From: Galerina marginata
Taxonomy: Eukaryota > Basidiomycota > Agaricomycetes > Agaricales > Galerinaceae
DNA length: 64,000 nt
Assembly: GCA_023014335.1 (NCBI GenBank)
Contig: JAECYW010000004.1
Coordinates: forward strand, 372,001 to 436,000
Direction of reading: 5' to 3'
In this document: positions 46,153-56,456 of the stretch, piece by piece
Position numbering within the stretch: position 1 is the stretch's first letter
How the letters are laid out: the number at the start of each line of letters is the position of its first letter
Made by a program: the position numbers and the translations under genes
The notes under the pieces: generated by a model
Seen by the model: the letters and a program-made list of their open reading frames with translations, nothing else
Database searches by the model: none
Told to the model about the DNA's origin: nothing

Positions 46153-48338
46153 TTATAGAGGTGTCCAAGTTTCTTGTTTAACATAGGAAGGAGATTGATC
46201 ATCGCGCAGGGAAAGAAAATATTGAGGATAAGTAGGATGAGGGATGGGATCCCCGGTCACCGAGAAGTAGATCTCAGAAATCTCATCCCAGACTTTGTCC
46301 GAGGTGTATATCCAGACTTGGCTACCATCATAGTTCCCGTTGAAGGGCGGTACCAAATGGAAGAACAAGTCGCCAGGAACGGGTGGGCTGCGAGCTGGTT
46401 TACCAGGGTGGTCGATTTTATTTGGCCCCTGGCTCACGTTCCAGACGAAATGGACGGCTTGGCCATTTATCTTGAAATCTCTGCCAACTGGACGTTCCAA
46501 TTTCTTTGTCAACGCGCTACGATTAGATGTAGATGGGGCCAAAGTTGACGTGGATGGCGCAGGAGTTGACGTGGATGGCGCCGAGGTTGACGCGGACGGG
46601 GCCGAAGTTGACGCAGACAGGGCCGAAGTTGACGCAGACGGGGCCGAAGTTGACGCAGACGGGGCCAGCGTCAAGGTAGATGGGGCTGAAGCTGTAGACT
46701 CTTGCTGTGATTTAAGACTTGTTAGTGAAGTCAACAATCGTTAGAAGACGATCTCACCTTAACAGTTGTCAGAAGGGCTAATTCCGTCACAGTCTGCTGC
46801 GGTTCTTGAGCATTTTGTCCTGTCGGTATTTCAGGCCTTCTCGCCGGCTCCCCATCAGACAGCATTTCAGTCCTAATTGTAGTCAATGGCTGCTGGAGGT
46901 CAACGACTGGGACGTGAATTGTCTCGCGGACCACTTCTACATTGGTATTGGCCACGGTGCTTTCTGGCGGCATGGAAGGGTAAATAGGATGAGGATGTTG
47001 TAGTGGAGTGGAATTTGTGGCCAACGAGGCTGCGGAAAGAGTGAAAGACGGTTGCAATGACACTAGCTGAGGCTGAGGTCGCGATGATGGTACTTCGGGA
47101 AAGGCTTGGGTTGGATATCTTGGAGTTACTCCGGGTTGTCTGTACTGGTCATCTGCAAACCGGGACGTTTGACGAACGCTCGCCAGTGACGTACTAGCAT
47201 TCCGCATAAGATGAGGACTACTGAGGAATTGTGTCGGAGCGGGTTGGGGATTGCCTTCCAGATTGGTAGATTGGCCTTGGAATAGTAGCGTATTCCTAGG
47301 TACTGTGCCAGTCGCCCACACGTCGCCTTGTCTTAGGTCGAGGAGATTACTCTCACAAGGCAATGTTGACAATCTGAAATGAACCATGAGCATTAACTTG
47401 GAGACCAAGGCCATGGAAACATACAAGAAAGCAGTCACGATGTTCATCCGTTGCCAGTTTCCTATGATAATGTATTCGACAACCTCTAGGATTTGGTCTT
47501 TTCCAATAGTAAAGGGGCTCAGATTGTCGATAGAGCGCGAGACATTCTCGAAGTCAACAAAGCGGTCGTGCCCTTTGATTTGCTCGAGAACGACGTCAAA
47601 GCGTGGATCGTTGCGGTCACGATTTTCGCAATAAATTCCCAATAAGCGTTTGATGTTCCTCCGCTGTGTATCTATATTCGGTGAGAAAAAGACAGATCTG
47701 GAGTGGAAAGGAACAGAGTTGCCCAATTCGCCTCTATGACTAGAGAGCCCGATTAACATAAAGACCCAAGATGCAAATGAATGTTAATATTACTTACAGC
47801 TTGGCAAGGCGTTTGGGGGATGACAGGACCGCCAAGGCTTCCTGATCACTACTGCGAGATAATGTCACCAGACGGGAAAAAAATCAAAAATCAAGGTAGC
47901 TTACGCGTGTCTCTCCCTGTACTCCTCCAACGGTGTAGTGGGCGGAAAATCCGGGGAAGAACTAAAGGTGTGGCATTGGGGTACAGTTCAATTAAAAATA
48001 CTTGTCGTACGGCTCACCTCCGAGTTACTACTCTAGCAGACGGAAGATTGTGAACAGGTGTGGCAGACTCTGTGGCAGACTCTATGATAGCTTGAGAGAA
48101 GTCTAACGATTTCAACTAGAAGAAGTCAGTTTCGAACGTTGCGGCCAGTGTAGCAGACGAAGTATCTTACGTCTTGGCCAGGAAAAGCCGCAATCTGGTC
48201 AAAGGGGAGTTCTTCATGACCGGGAAGGTGAAGCTCAACTACGTCCGCTGAGCGACCTATCGCAGCAGTACCAGCATCGTGGTTCGTAGAAAGGGAAAGG
48301 GCGCGGAGCGCAGAAGACAGGGATGTGGAGGATGGCAT
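46153..48338 (-). CDS. Uncharacterised seven-exon gene, 619 aa
   Basis: Exons 48338-48171, 48115-48018, 47961-47905, 47851-47798, 47739-47425, 47373-46758 and 46704-46153 sum to 1860 bp in frame; introns are 51-58 nt. I do not recognise the family. Visible features: a Ser/Ala-rich start; an acidic/hydrophobic helical segment (about residues 120-225, including FDVVLEQIKGHDRFVDFEN); a long Gln/Pro/Ser-rich low-complexity middle; a tandem seven-residue repeat of the TSAPSAS type (about 436-490). A compact C-terminal domain follows (about 495-619) with GRDFKINGQAVHFVWN, KIDHPGKPARSPPVPGDLFF, QVWIYTSDKVWDE and PTYPQYFLSLRDD. Those Trp/Asp-rich motifs look like a folded module. The stop codon is 20 bp from the foldback element. 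Undamaged. Confidence 0.75.
46525..46687. repeat. 21-bp coding minisatellite
   Basis: About 7.7 units of a 21-bp motif (core gttgacgcagacggggcc) in the last exon of the 619-aa gene, encoding a Ser/Ala/Pro/Thr heptad. The period is a multiple of three, so copy changes stay in frame. Confidence 0.9.
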
Positions 48339-50484
48339 TGGATTGCTGCTGTTGCAATGTCAGGGCGGGTTTATCTATGGTTCATGTAACAAGAATCCGA
48401 ATCACCTTTGAGCTGACAATGCGGGTGTATGGATCATCGTCATTCGGAATGAGATCTAACAAGATCTGGAAGCCTGATTTCGGATATATTGCGTTCACGA
48501 GTCCTTTGACTGTCAGAGACTGAGCTCCAAACGATTGGTCCTTGCTGCTCTAAAGAAGGTCGAAAGGCACGGCAGGTTCAAGAATTTCGAAATACTCCGT
48601 AAGGCCGCTCCCTTCTTCGGGATAGAGACTCATAACAATAACAATGGAAGTGGCAACACATCATTAGGGTCAACCAGATGATATGCTAGCCATGGAGGGA
48701 GAGATAGGGCACTGTATCATTAGGTGTACCCAGATGATACTCGTGGCCGAAGTTGTTGAAGGTCGCGTTAATCGAAGGGAGTTGTAGAAAAGACGGTGTG
48801 AGAAATCTGATTAGCAAAGCAAACTGTCACGTGCTCAGCGCTCAGCCCAAGCCGCCAAATGCGAGTCTCAGTTTATGACCTACCTTGACGTGCTCTGGTC
48901 TCCCTAAGCACGTCTCGTTTGCAGGCATACCTTTCGCGAGTTCTGGGTAAACCTAAACTCGCTCCCTAGAACTTTCTTCATGTCTCTTATTCGATCTGAC
49001 CGGCCCCATGTCTAGTCAAGAGTCTGTGTTTCTGAAGGCAAGTTCGTCGCCATTAACATGATTCTCCATATACCAACTTCATTTGATTCATCTAGCCTTT
49101 CTACTCCCTGTCCTTTTCCTATCAAAGCAACTACAAATTGTCTTGAGTTTAGACCGACGCCCAAACAAAGCTATCCAATCTCAAGATTATACAAAGTTGG
49201 TCCATTTTTCTAGAACTACAACACCTGCTGACCGATCTGATCTACGACTAGTCTACTCCTGCAAGACATGTTAATTGGAATCAAGGACTTGAGAAAACTC
49301 GGCTTACGGTCATCTGATCTGAGTGGGGCATGGTTCTCCATGCGCATGAGCTTCTATGCATCGGGATAGGTAGCTGGCGTTGGTAATAAGGTCCGTCAGC
49401 AATATGTTGAGTTCAGAAGCTGAAGCGCTCACAGTTTTATGGCTCTACGTAGAATTCTCTTTGGACCGGCTGGGCGAGAAAGTACCCGAACCCGTTTCCC
49501 AAGCGAAAAAATAGCCAATTCCCCTCGCCATGGAACATCAGGGCAAATTCCGAGCAGGTTTAAGTTTGTATCTGCCTCTGGGTCCAGATACCCTACCGCC
49601 AAATAGTGATATTTGCCGACGATAACGGACGCAGTATGGACAGCGACATGGTTTCGGTTGTCAAATCTTGTGGACATGTCGATTTCTGGAAGGTTGTTCG
49701 GACGGTCCTTATCAACCACGACGACGCGATTGAGCAAGGTTTGTGAACATGCAACTTTAGGATAGTGATGTCCTAATGCGAAAGTGTACTAACAACAAAT
49801 TTCAGCCTGTCAGTGAAGCAGAATTCAAGTCGTGGACGTACATCCAAAGCTCTTCTGGGCTGTGATCTGTGCTGGCGAACAAGCTGAAATAACTCAATAT
49901 GGACTCCGGTCATACCTCAAGACAAATGCTTCTCACCATAATCGCGAGATGGAGGATACCGTTGAAGAGGAGGTCTGTTGAAGAGGAGGTTGACAATTAT
50001 TGAGGTCAAATGCTCGAAAACTCCCAAGCCCCGTTTATAAGGCTTGTTCGTCGGTTCGGGATCTGTACAGATGGGGAAAGGCAACACGCTGACGACTATC
50101 CTCAGATAAAAACCAGATACCTCCCTTCTTCGTGTCTTCGCACGATCGACTTGATTGGATATATCCCAATCATAATCAGGTACTTCGTTGGTTATAAACG
50201 CGGGTCATTTTTCTAATTACGCTCTGGATCAAGTGAATGCCCTGGTAAATGGCGCTGTTGATGTCGCAGCCTCGTGTTTGGCTGATCAGAATAAAATCGT
50301 CCAAAAGCGCCAGTCAAGACTGAAGTCCGCTGATTTTGTGATTTCAAGGTGACCAAGACAGAAATTACGTGCCTTGTGGTGATGTCGCCAGCCAGACTTT
50401 AGCTTGGGGGGTAGAACAATTGGTTTTGAATTCCTCGCCATCAACCTCGTATTTTTGCCTCTCTCCGAGTTGAAAGCAATTGTT
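48339..50484. other. 2.1 kb with one unlinked minus-strand exon-like frame
   Basis: Contains the upstream region of the 619-aa gene. At 49429-49737 a minus-strand frame of 102 codons (with NNLPEIDMSTRFDNRNHVAV and VGKYHYLAVGYLDPEAD) has good amino-acid composition but no recognisable domain. I could not attach other exons. It may be a gene remnant. Confidence 0.35.
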
Positions 50485-52414
50485 ATGCATCAACCTCTTA
50501 CGACCTCCCGAATCGTTAATGGGCGCAGCACTCTTCGTCTGATGTCGAGCTTCTCCACCCCCGGAAATAGTATTCATACCTTGAAGCTTTCGCCAGACGG
50601 TCAACATCTGGCAATTGGTAATGATCAAGGTCGTTTGGAAGTAGGTGGTTCTTGGAATTCTTTGCCTACCAGCTGATATTCAGCCTTTGATTCTCAGATA
50701 CGCTTACTTGAACACGGCAGAACCTGGAACACAATTGGTGTATATTTGACTGGCGCCGCCATCCGTGCTGTCACTTGGCACCCAGTCATGCCTCGAACCG
50801 TGTTTGTTGGCTCAGCCAATGGCTATATCCATAGGATTACGGTCGTTATTGGAGGTGTAAGTGAACCAAATGCTTTAATCCACCTGCTCTTCATCTACCA
50901 ATTTCAGGTTGACGTGATCTTTTCTGATAACCTTTCGGATTATATACATGCCATGGCAATCAGTTGTGATGGCCGACAATTAGTTATAGGGCATGGCCGG
51001 CGTGTCTCGTTGATCAACAATCCCTTTCCCAGTGCGTAATGCAGTCGTTCTACTCTGCATATAAGCTGACCTCTTGATCTTGATCAGGGAGAAATATATT
51101 GGGCACCTTTCTTTCCGTTCCTATTCCCCAGTCCTACGACGATGGGAGGCTTATAAATTGCATGATTCCGGTCGGGATATTTTTTGTCGACGATGATCTT
51201 TTTGCGATAACACTCTTTGGACGATGTGCAATTTGGTGAATATCCTGAGCTCAGTCAGTTATTTCGCTGTATTAACTGAGGGTCCCAGTCTTTTCTCTAG
51301 GTCAGAGGTGTCATTGGTTTCTACAATTGCGCTGCGAGATGGTTCGCTGTAAGACTTGCAAGCCATTCTTGTCGGGGACAAGCTAACATTATGTTATATA
51401 TTTAGCACGGGGTCATCTGCCTTATCGCCCTCTGGCGAGCGATTGGCAATAATGAATATGAGAGATGGAATCGACTGGTATTCGTTATCTCATAGCAACT
51501 ACATCTCTACCACCACCTACGCAATCACCTCCAGTCAGAATCCCCATAACCTCATCGTCGACCTCGTTTTCATTGATGAAGACACTGTTGCCGTTGGAAA
51601 TGTCGACGGAACTATCTGCATTGCCAGCTATGGCGTTTCTGAGGTCAAGCTTAGCCTTAAGTTGGACAGATTTTCTCGTGGTATGTCGGTTCATTTTTGC
51701 TCTAGACAACCCGCTCACATAACCATGTCCAGCTCCTCTACAAACACTGGTATATACCCTCTTCTTAACGCTACATCTTCACCGTGCTGACAAACAAATA
51801 TGATGAATCAGACATTCGGATTTTCTGGAGGGAAGCCCATCGTTTTTGGGATCATGCAGCGAGCGTCACCTGCTTCAGGAAGCGGACGGCACCCTGATTC
51901 GTCAGTTGGTATCTGCCTCATCGAAAGTCCTCCCGGTATGGGTATTATTTCAGGCGTAGCAGCAAACACGGTATAGTGAAATTGTTCATTATGTTCTGTC
52001 CGTCGGTACTAATGGAACTTAGGTGCATGACTTACCTTTCGATTTCCTTCATAATATAAAGGTAACTTCTTCTATTACTTTTCGTCATCTCCACACCGTT
52101 AACGTGAATACCTGTCATAGATTTATGGGTTATCCCTCCCCCCTGTGGTATCTATCGCGACCATTGCTCTGTTGGCAATCGTGTTCGCCAAGGGTACTTT
52201 TTCCGGCAATATGGGCCAGGTCGAAAGAAGTAATACCGTCATGAGGGGTTCCTGCGCCGCGGATGCAATACTTGCCACTGAGACCATAACCGAAACAGCA
52301 ACATCAATGATCACGGAATCTGTCTCAAACCACGCGGCCTCAACATGCGTCTGTACCCTGGCTGGTACACTGACCGTCATGGAGCGTCCCACTTCGGTCG
52401 TTGACAAACCATAG
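50485..52414 (+). CDS. WD40-like protein with C-terminal membrane helix, 472 aa
   Basis: Ten exons (50485-50640, 50698-50856, 50908-51031, 51088-51235, 51301-51348, 51406-51680, 51733-51749, 51812-51970, 52023-52061, 52121-52414) sum to 1419 bp in frame; introns are 51-65 nt. Repeated beta-propeller-like strands are visible: HTLKLSPDGQHLAIGNDQGR, AVTWHPVMPRTVFVGSANG, AMAISCDGRQLVIGHGR, ALSPSGERLAIM and LVFIDEDTVAVGNVDG. These are weak WD40/YVTN-type blades. Near residue 385 a single hydrophobic helix (VVSIATIALLAIVFA) is followed by a Thr/Ser-rich tail of about 70 residues. Propeller-plus-anchor proteins of this kind are common in Agaricomycetes; function unknown. The very short exon 7 (17 nt) is supported by frame and splice signals. 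Confidence 0.8.
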
Positions 52415-53431
52415 TGTAACTTCATACCGATTGCTTCCCAGCTCCGATTATCTTCCATTTGCGCCACCGGACTTGATATGGTATTTCTGGGCACTCTTCC
52501 TTGATGATCAATAAATCTACATGTTTCGTCCTTTCATGCACTTTGAACTTCGGTCTTTCGCAACCTACTATGACCTAATGTCAACAGAAAATTCAAAGGC
52601 GTCGTTTTGCCTGCGCATTATCCAGTTGGACGAGACGCCCAAAACTCAACATATTTTCGAAGCTGTCATGCCGCAGGCAATTCCATCCGACAGCTGCTCT
52701 GCTATGTGCCTTGACAGCTTCTACCTGGAGATCTTTCCGGTTCTGAAAGCTCCGGTCCGTGTTGCCGAAGACTTCATCGATCTGCTGAGCTCGTACCTCA
52801 CCGTGATCTACGTATACTGGGACAGCAGGATCGAGTTCGCTATCTGAGCCGGTCCAGTAAGCTCCATTCTCCATGTCATAGTCTGGTTTTCATTTGAATC
52901 TTATCTTTTCCAACCCAGAGTGTCTACTTTCCTCCGGAAATTTCAAACCCACGGACATTGAGTAGACGAGTGATTCTTATCATCCAGGGAATAATGTCAA
53001 GTGCATAGTGCATAGCGTGAACGTGAAGAATGCCTGAGGCCAATTGGAGGCAAGTGTATCTTGATTATCTCGACTCAACAGTGGTTATACTTGAATCCCT
53101 CTAGATCTGGGCCAAACCACAGTTCTTTTATATTTTGACAATACAAAACATTCAAACCGATCCTTCTTTTTTGAATAAGAGTTAACACCGTGCACACAAA
53201 ATTAAACATCGACCCAGCCATGAAGCCTGCAACGTCCCTGACCATGATGGCGAAGCAATCTTCGCGGAACTCTGCACTTCAAGAAGCATGTTCTACACGT
53301 TTCAATTATCAGCTTTTCGTTTTTCATCATACATTTTGTGCCAACTTTAAGGGTAGATATATCTAGGGGACAACCCGAAGCTCGTTGTTCACAAATCGTT
53401 TCATACGGGAACCATCCCTCGATTTTTCATC
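52415..53431. other. 1 kb spacer, no gene seen
   Basis: Frames on both strands at 52521-52874 (108 and 93 codons) overlap each other. The minus-strand one is acidic and could be an exon, but nothing links to it. Confidence 0.35.
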
Positions 53432-53954
53432 ATGTCTTCAACGGCAGAAAACTTGTGGACACAATTGCGTTGTGACAACGAGTCGCACTATGGCTCAGCG
53501 CTAAGTGAGTTTTCGTCAAAGCTTGTCAATATATATTTATTACCGTGAATGTGCTGAATTTAGGACGGGTTCTAGCTGAGTCGCCGCCTCCCTCGGTAAT
53601 TGGTACACACTTCTCCCGGAGCATTGGAAGTTTTCAGACTGCGTACACAACGCCTAGCTCCGAGTACAGTCACAGCTTTTGCCCTCAAGGTGTAGTCAGT
53701 CCATTTTGGGCGATGTCGGGAAGAGGTTCTCAAAGGTCTTCAACCGGAGAAGGTATTTGGTTGACTGATATGCGTACTCGATGTTTAATGATGTGCATTT
53801 AGACCTTACCGGGAAAGGGGATAGCAGTCGACTGATCGGTGGTGCATTTATTCATCAGGAGCAGCCAGATACAGCCAAATTCGCAAAATTCATCGAAATT
53901 GGCTGTATCTCCTTCATTTCTGGGCCGTTTTGGACGTTTTTGGGCTTGTTTTGA
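53432..53954 (+). CDS. Small unknown protein, 137 aa, three exons
   Basis: Exons 53432-53504, 53564-53752 and 53803-53954 join in frame (414 bp); introns are 59 and 50 nt with good signals. No family recognised. The protein starts polar, has a Ser/Gly/Pro-rich middle (residues about 40-90), and ends with an aromatic/hydrophobic run (GCISFISGPFWTFLGLF). The stop codon TGA (53952-53954) falls exactly where a cgggta-rich repeat begins, so the original C-terminus may have been cut off by that repeat. Confidence 0.5.
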
Positions 53955-54050
53955 CGGGTAAACCCGTGGGGTTGCGGGTAGGGTTGCTCCACGGGTAGGG
54001 TACGGGTTGCTGGCGCGATACCCGCGGGTTTACCCGTGCCATTGCCTAGC
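53950..54050. repeat. cgggta-rich inverted repeat patch
   Basis: About 100 bp built of cgggta/acccg units, with inverted ends (acgggtaaacccg at 53954-53966 and cgcgggtttacccgt near 54022-54036). One edge reads, on the minus strand, ggcacgggtaaac, like an edge of the element at 60486-60613, so both may belong to one short repeat family. Confidence 0.65.
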
Positions 54051-54073
54051 CATACTCTACTTATCAACCCGCA

Positions 54074-55441
54074 ATGCACCTGCAAATCGAAGGGATTGAT
54101 CCTCAAAACTATCAAGTCCATCTGACGCTTTCTCCAAACGCGAACTTGCCCCAAGAAAAATCATCCATGCCGAATCCGACAAATGATCCCTATAATAATA
54201 ACGGCGGCGACGAGGGTAATCTTGAAGGCGAAGCGGTAGGTTGTTGTCAATTTGTTAAAGCTATTGATTAATGACATTTATTGATTCCATCAAGGACTCA
54301 CCAGAAACCCTTCGAGAAGAACTTCGTAACTTGAAGGCAGACGTCAGCAGACTCTTGGAATTAATGTCCTCAAAGGATGAATCTGCACCAGGACATGGCT
54401 CTGTCTACAGGACGAGTGGGGCTAATTCTGACGCTAAGAAACAGATGAAGGTGAAGAGGAAATCGGCACATTCAAACAAATTTTTGGTGAGGATCTCTCA
54501 TTTGCGCCAGTTCACGACTGCACCTGAATCTCATTTTTATGAAGGAAAACATCAGGCAACACATTGTACATCTTATGGGTGGCAACCTCTTTGCCATTAG
54601 TCGGCAGCCTTCGGAAACCGAGCTCATCGTCTTCAGGCAAAAGTGGAATGAAAGACCTGCTGATTCGTTTATTGCCTGTTGCGACGTTGATAACTTCAAG
54701 GTTGAACTCTCCTCCAGCCCGCATACCCCATGGAACACCTCAGCATCACGTATTTTTGCATTAGATTTCCTTCGTTCAACCGCAGTCCCAGCCTCACCTT
54801 CAAGCATCAAGAAAATAGAGACAGCCTTTTTCACTCGTCTTAAATCTATTGTCGCTGACTACAGGAAACACCAAAAAGGCCTGCATGTAATTGAAGCGAC
54901 CAAGAGCGGGCAAAGGAAGCGGCAAAGGAAAAGGAAGGTTTGCACGCCTTACGTTTAAGTTGGAGTTTTCTTGTCTAACACCGTGAAGCTCTTTAATAGG
55001 CGTCGTGGAACCGTAGAGAACCATCCTCTTCTACGCCGACATCTTGCAATCATAGATGAGCTCGGCATTGAAGGAATGTCAAGTGATGAGTCTGAGAGCG
55101 AAGGTGACGACGTGTCTTCGTGCAACGTCCACATGCCTCCCTGGAGGAGTGAGTCCCTATCCGACTGGCTCCACGTCATTGACACCGTTTATATTCGTGA
55201 GCGGAAGAAGTCTGGAGATCGAAGAGGGTGCCTTCCACACCTCCGGGTTTACGGGGAAGACTCGACTAGCTCCAAAAAGCAATTCGTAAAAGGTTTGCCT
55301 AAAAATGCGTATGACCCGAAGTGGCTGCAAAATGCCGTTGAGGTGGGCGAGAAAGTGGAGGAGTACCCATTCGTGCATGACAACAAACTTTTTGGTACGT
55401 CTTTTGTCGAATGGATGGGAATACAACACCTTTTAATCTGA
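54074..55441 (+). pseudogene. Transposon-associated family protein, one in-frame stop
   Basis: Exons 54074-54235, 54295-54486 and 54545-55441 keep one frame. It belongs to a repeated Agaricomycete family that I know from transposon-rich regions. It has an N-terminal coil (LREELRNLKADVSRLLELM), then IRQHIVHLMG, a Phe/Asp-rich part with SSSPHTPWNTSASRIFAL, then a basic coil (QRKRQRKRK). Next come LFNRRRGTVENHPLLRRHL, LGIEGMSSDESESEGDD, PPWRSESLSDWLHVID and GLPKNAYDPKWL. A TAA at 54956-54958 interrupts the frame between the basic coil and LFNRRR; splice signals around it do not give an in-frame bypass. A CAA-to-TAA change would explain it. Function unknown; possible DNA-binding protein. Confidence 0.6.
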
Positions 55442-56456
55442 TACCAGGAAATGTCGAACATAATGAAATGTCGGGTGGGGCGTAAATCTTGGGTCGCCAA
55501 AGTAGTTCAACTTGCAGTTTAACAAATGGATGGACAGGGTAGGAACTCTTCAACAGAGATGGGTTGTTGGGAAAAAGTCGTTTTGTAATTGCTCTTTTCA
55601 ATTTAAATGATATGCGTCACAGAGAGGAATGAGTCTCAAACGCTACAAAGTGCAATGTCCAGATATCTCAACAAGAGATAAATGTGTCCTTGTGTTGGTG
55701 AATTTCCAGGATCGGAAAGAGTGGAAGTTTTTGACGAAGATGACCTTGCAAAACGAAAAAAGTGCTTAGGGTAACCAGAGCACTGATGCTAGAGCAATGA
55801 ATGATCTGTGGAGCACTATTGGCGGCTTGAAACAGCCACAAGACAGCGGATTAAATGTAAATGCGAACTGGAAAAGATCTAGAGGCAAAATGCAAGTGCT
55901 TAGGGGACCAGAGCACTGACAGGTCTAGAGATAATATTGCTTTGGGGACCCAGAACAATGTTCAAATAGAACTTGTGAAATCGACCATCTAATTCTCCGG
56001 TTCATATTTGGCGGGCGCCAAGTGTCATGTGACTTTGGAAGAGGCCGTTGTCAAACAGCCAAATACGGCTGCGCATTCAACTTCATCTCAGTGAGGCTTA
56101 GAATTATCCCTTTCACCGACGTGTTCTGGGCTCCCAAAACACGTTCTCCTAGCAGTTTTATGATCTGGGTATCCTAATCATAAGACTTTCTGCTCTTTGA
56201 ACTACAGCGCGAAGTGTACCCTACCAGTTCAACATCAAGCCGCGTCGCAGTCTGATTGTCAAACACGGTCTGAAATCCAGTACCTTTGGATCTGTGAGTT
56301 TCAGCATGATTGCAGATTTGTTCTGGTTGCTTAAGAGCGTTCACTTTAAGCTTTTGTGATATCTTTTGTAACCACCGCCTCTCGCTTGCAACATCTCGTG
56401 TAAGCTCTTTTCATCAATATTGCTATGTCCCAACATACTTAATATCCTTCCGCAGA
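55442..56456. other. 1 kb spacer with two small hairpin motifs
   Basis: No gene seen. Two similar 24-base motifs, agtgcttaggg.accagagcact, occur at 55761-55784 and 55895-55918, each able to form a six-base stem. The start region of the next gene follows an intron-like acceptor (ccgcag) directly before its ATG. Confidence 0.45.

Noticed and set aside
45773..46168. A 131-codon minus-strand frame in the foldback region
   Set aside because: It runs through loop and arm of the inverted repeat and has no codon or domain support; open by chance.
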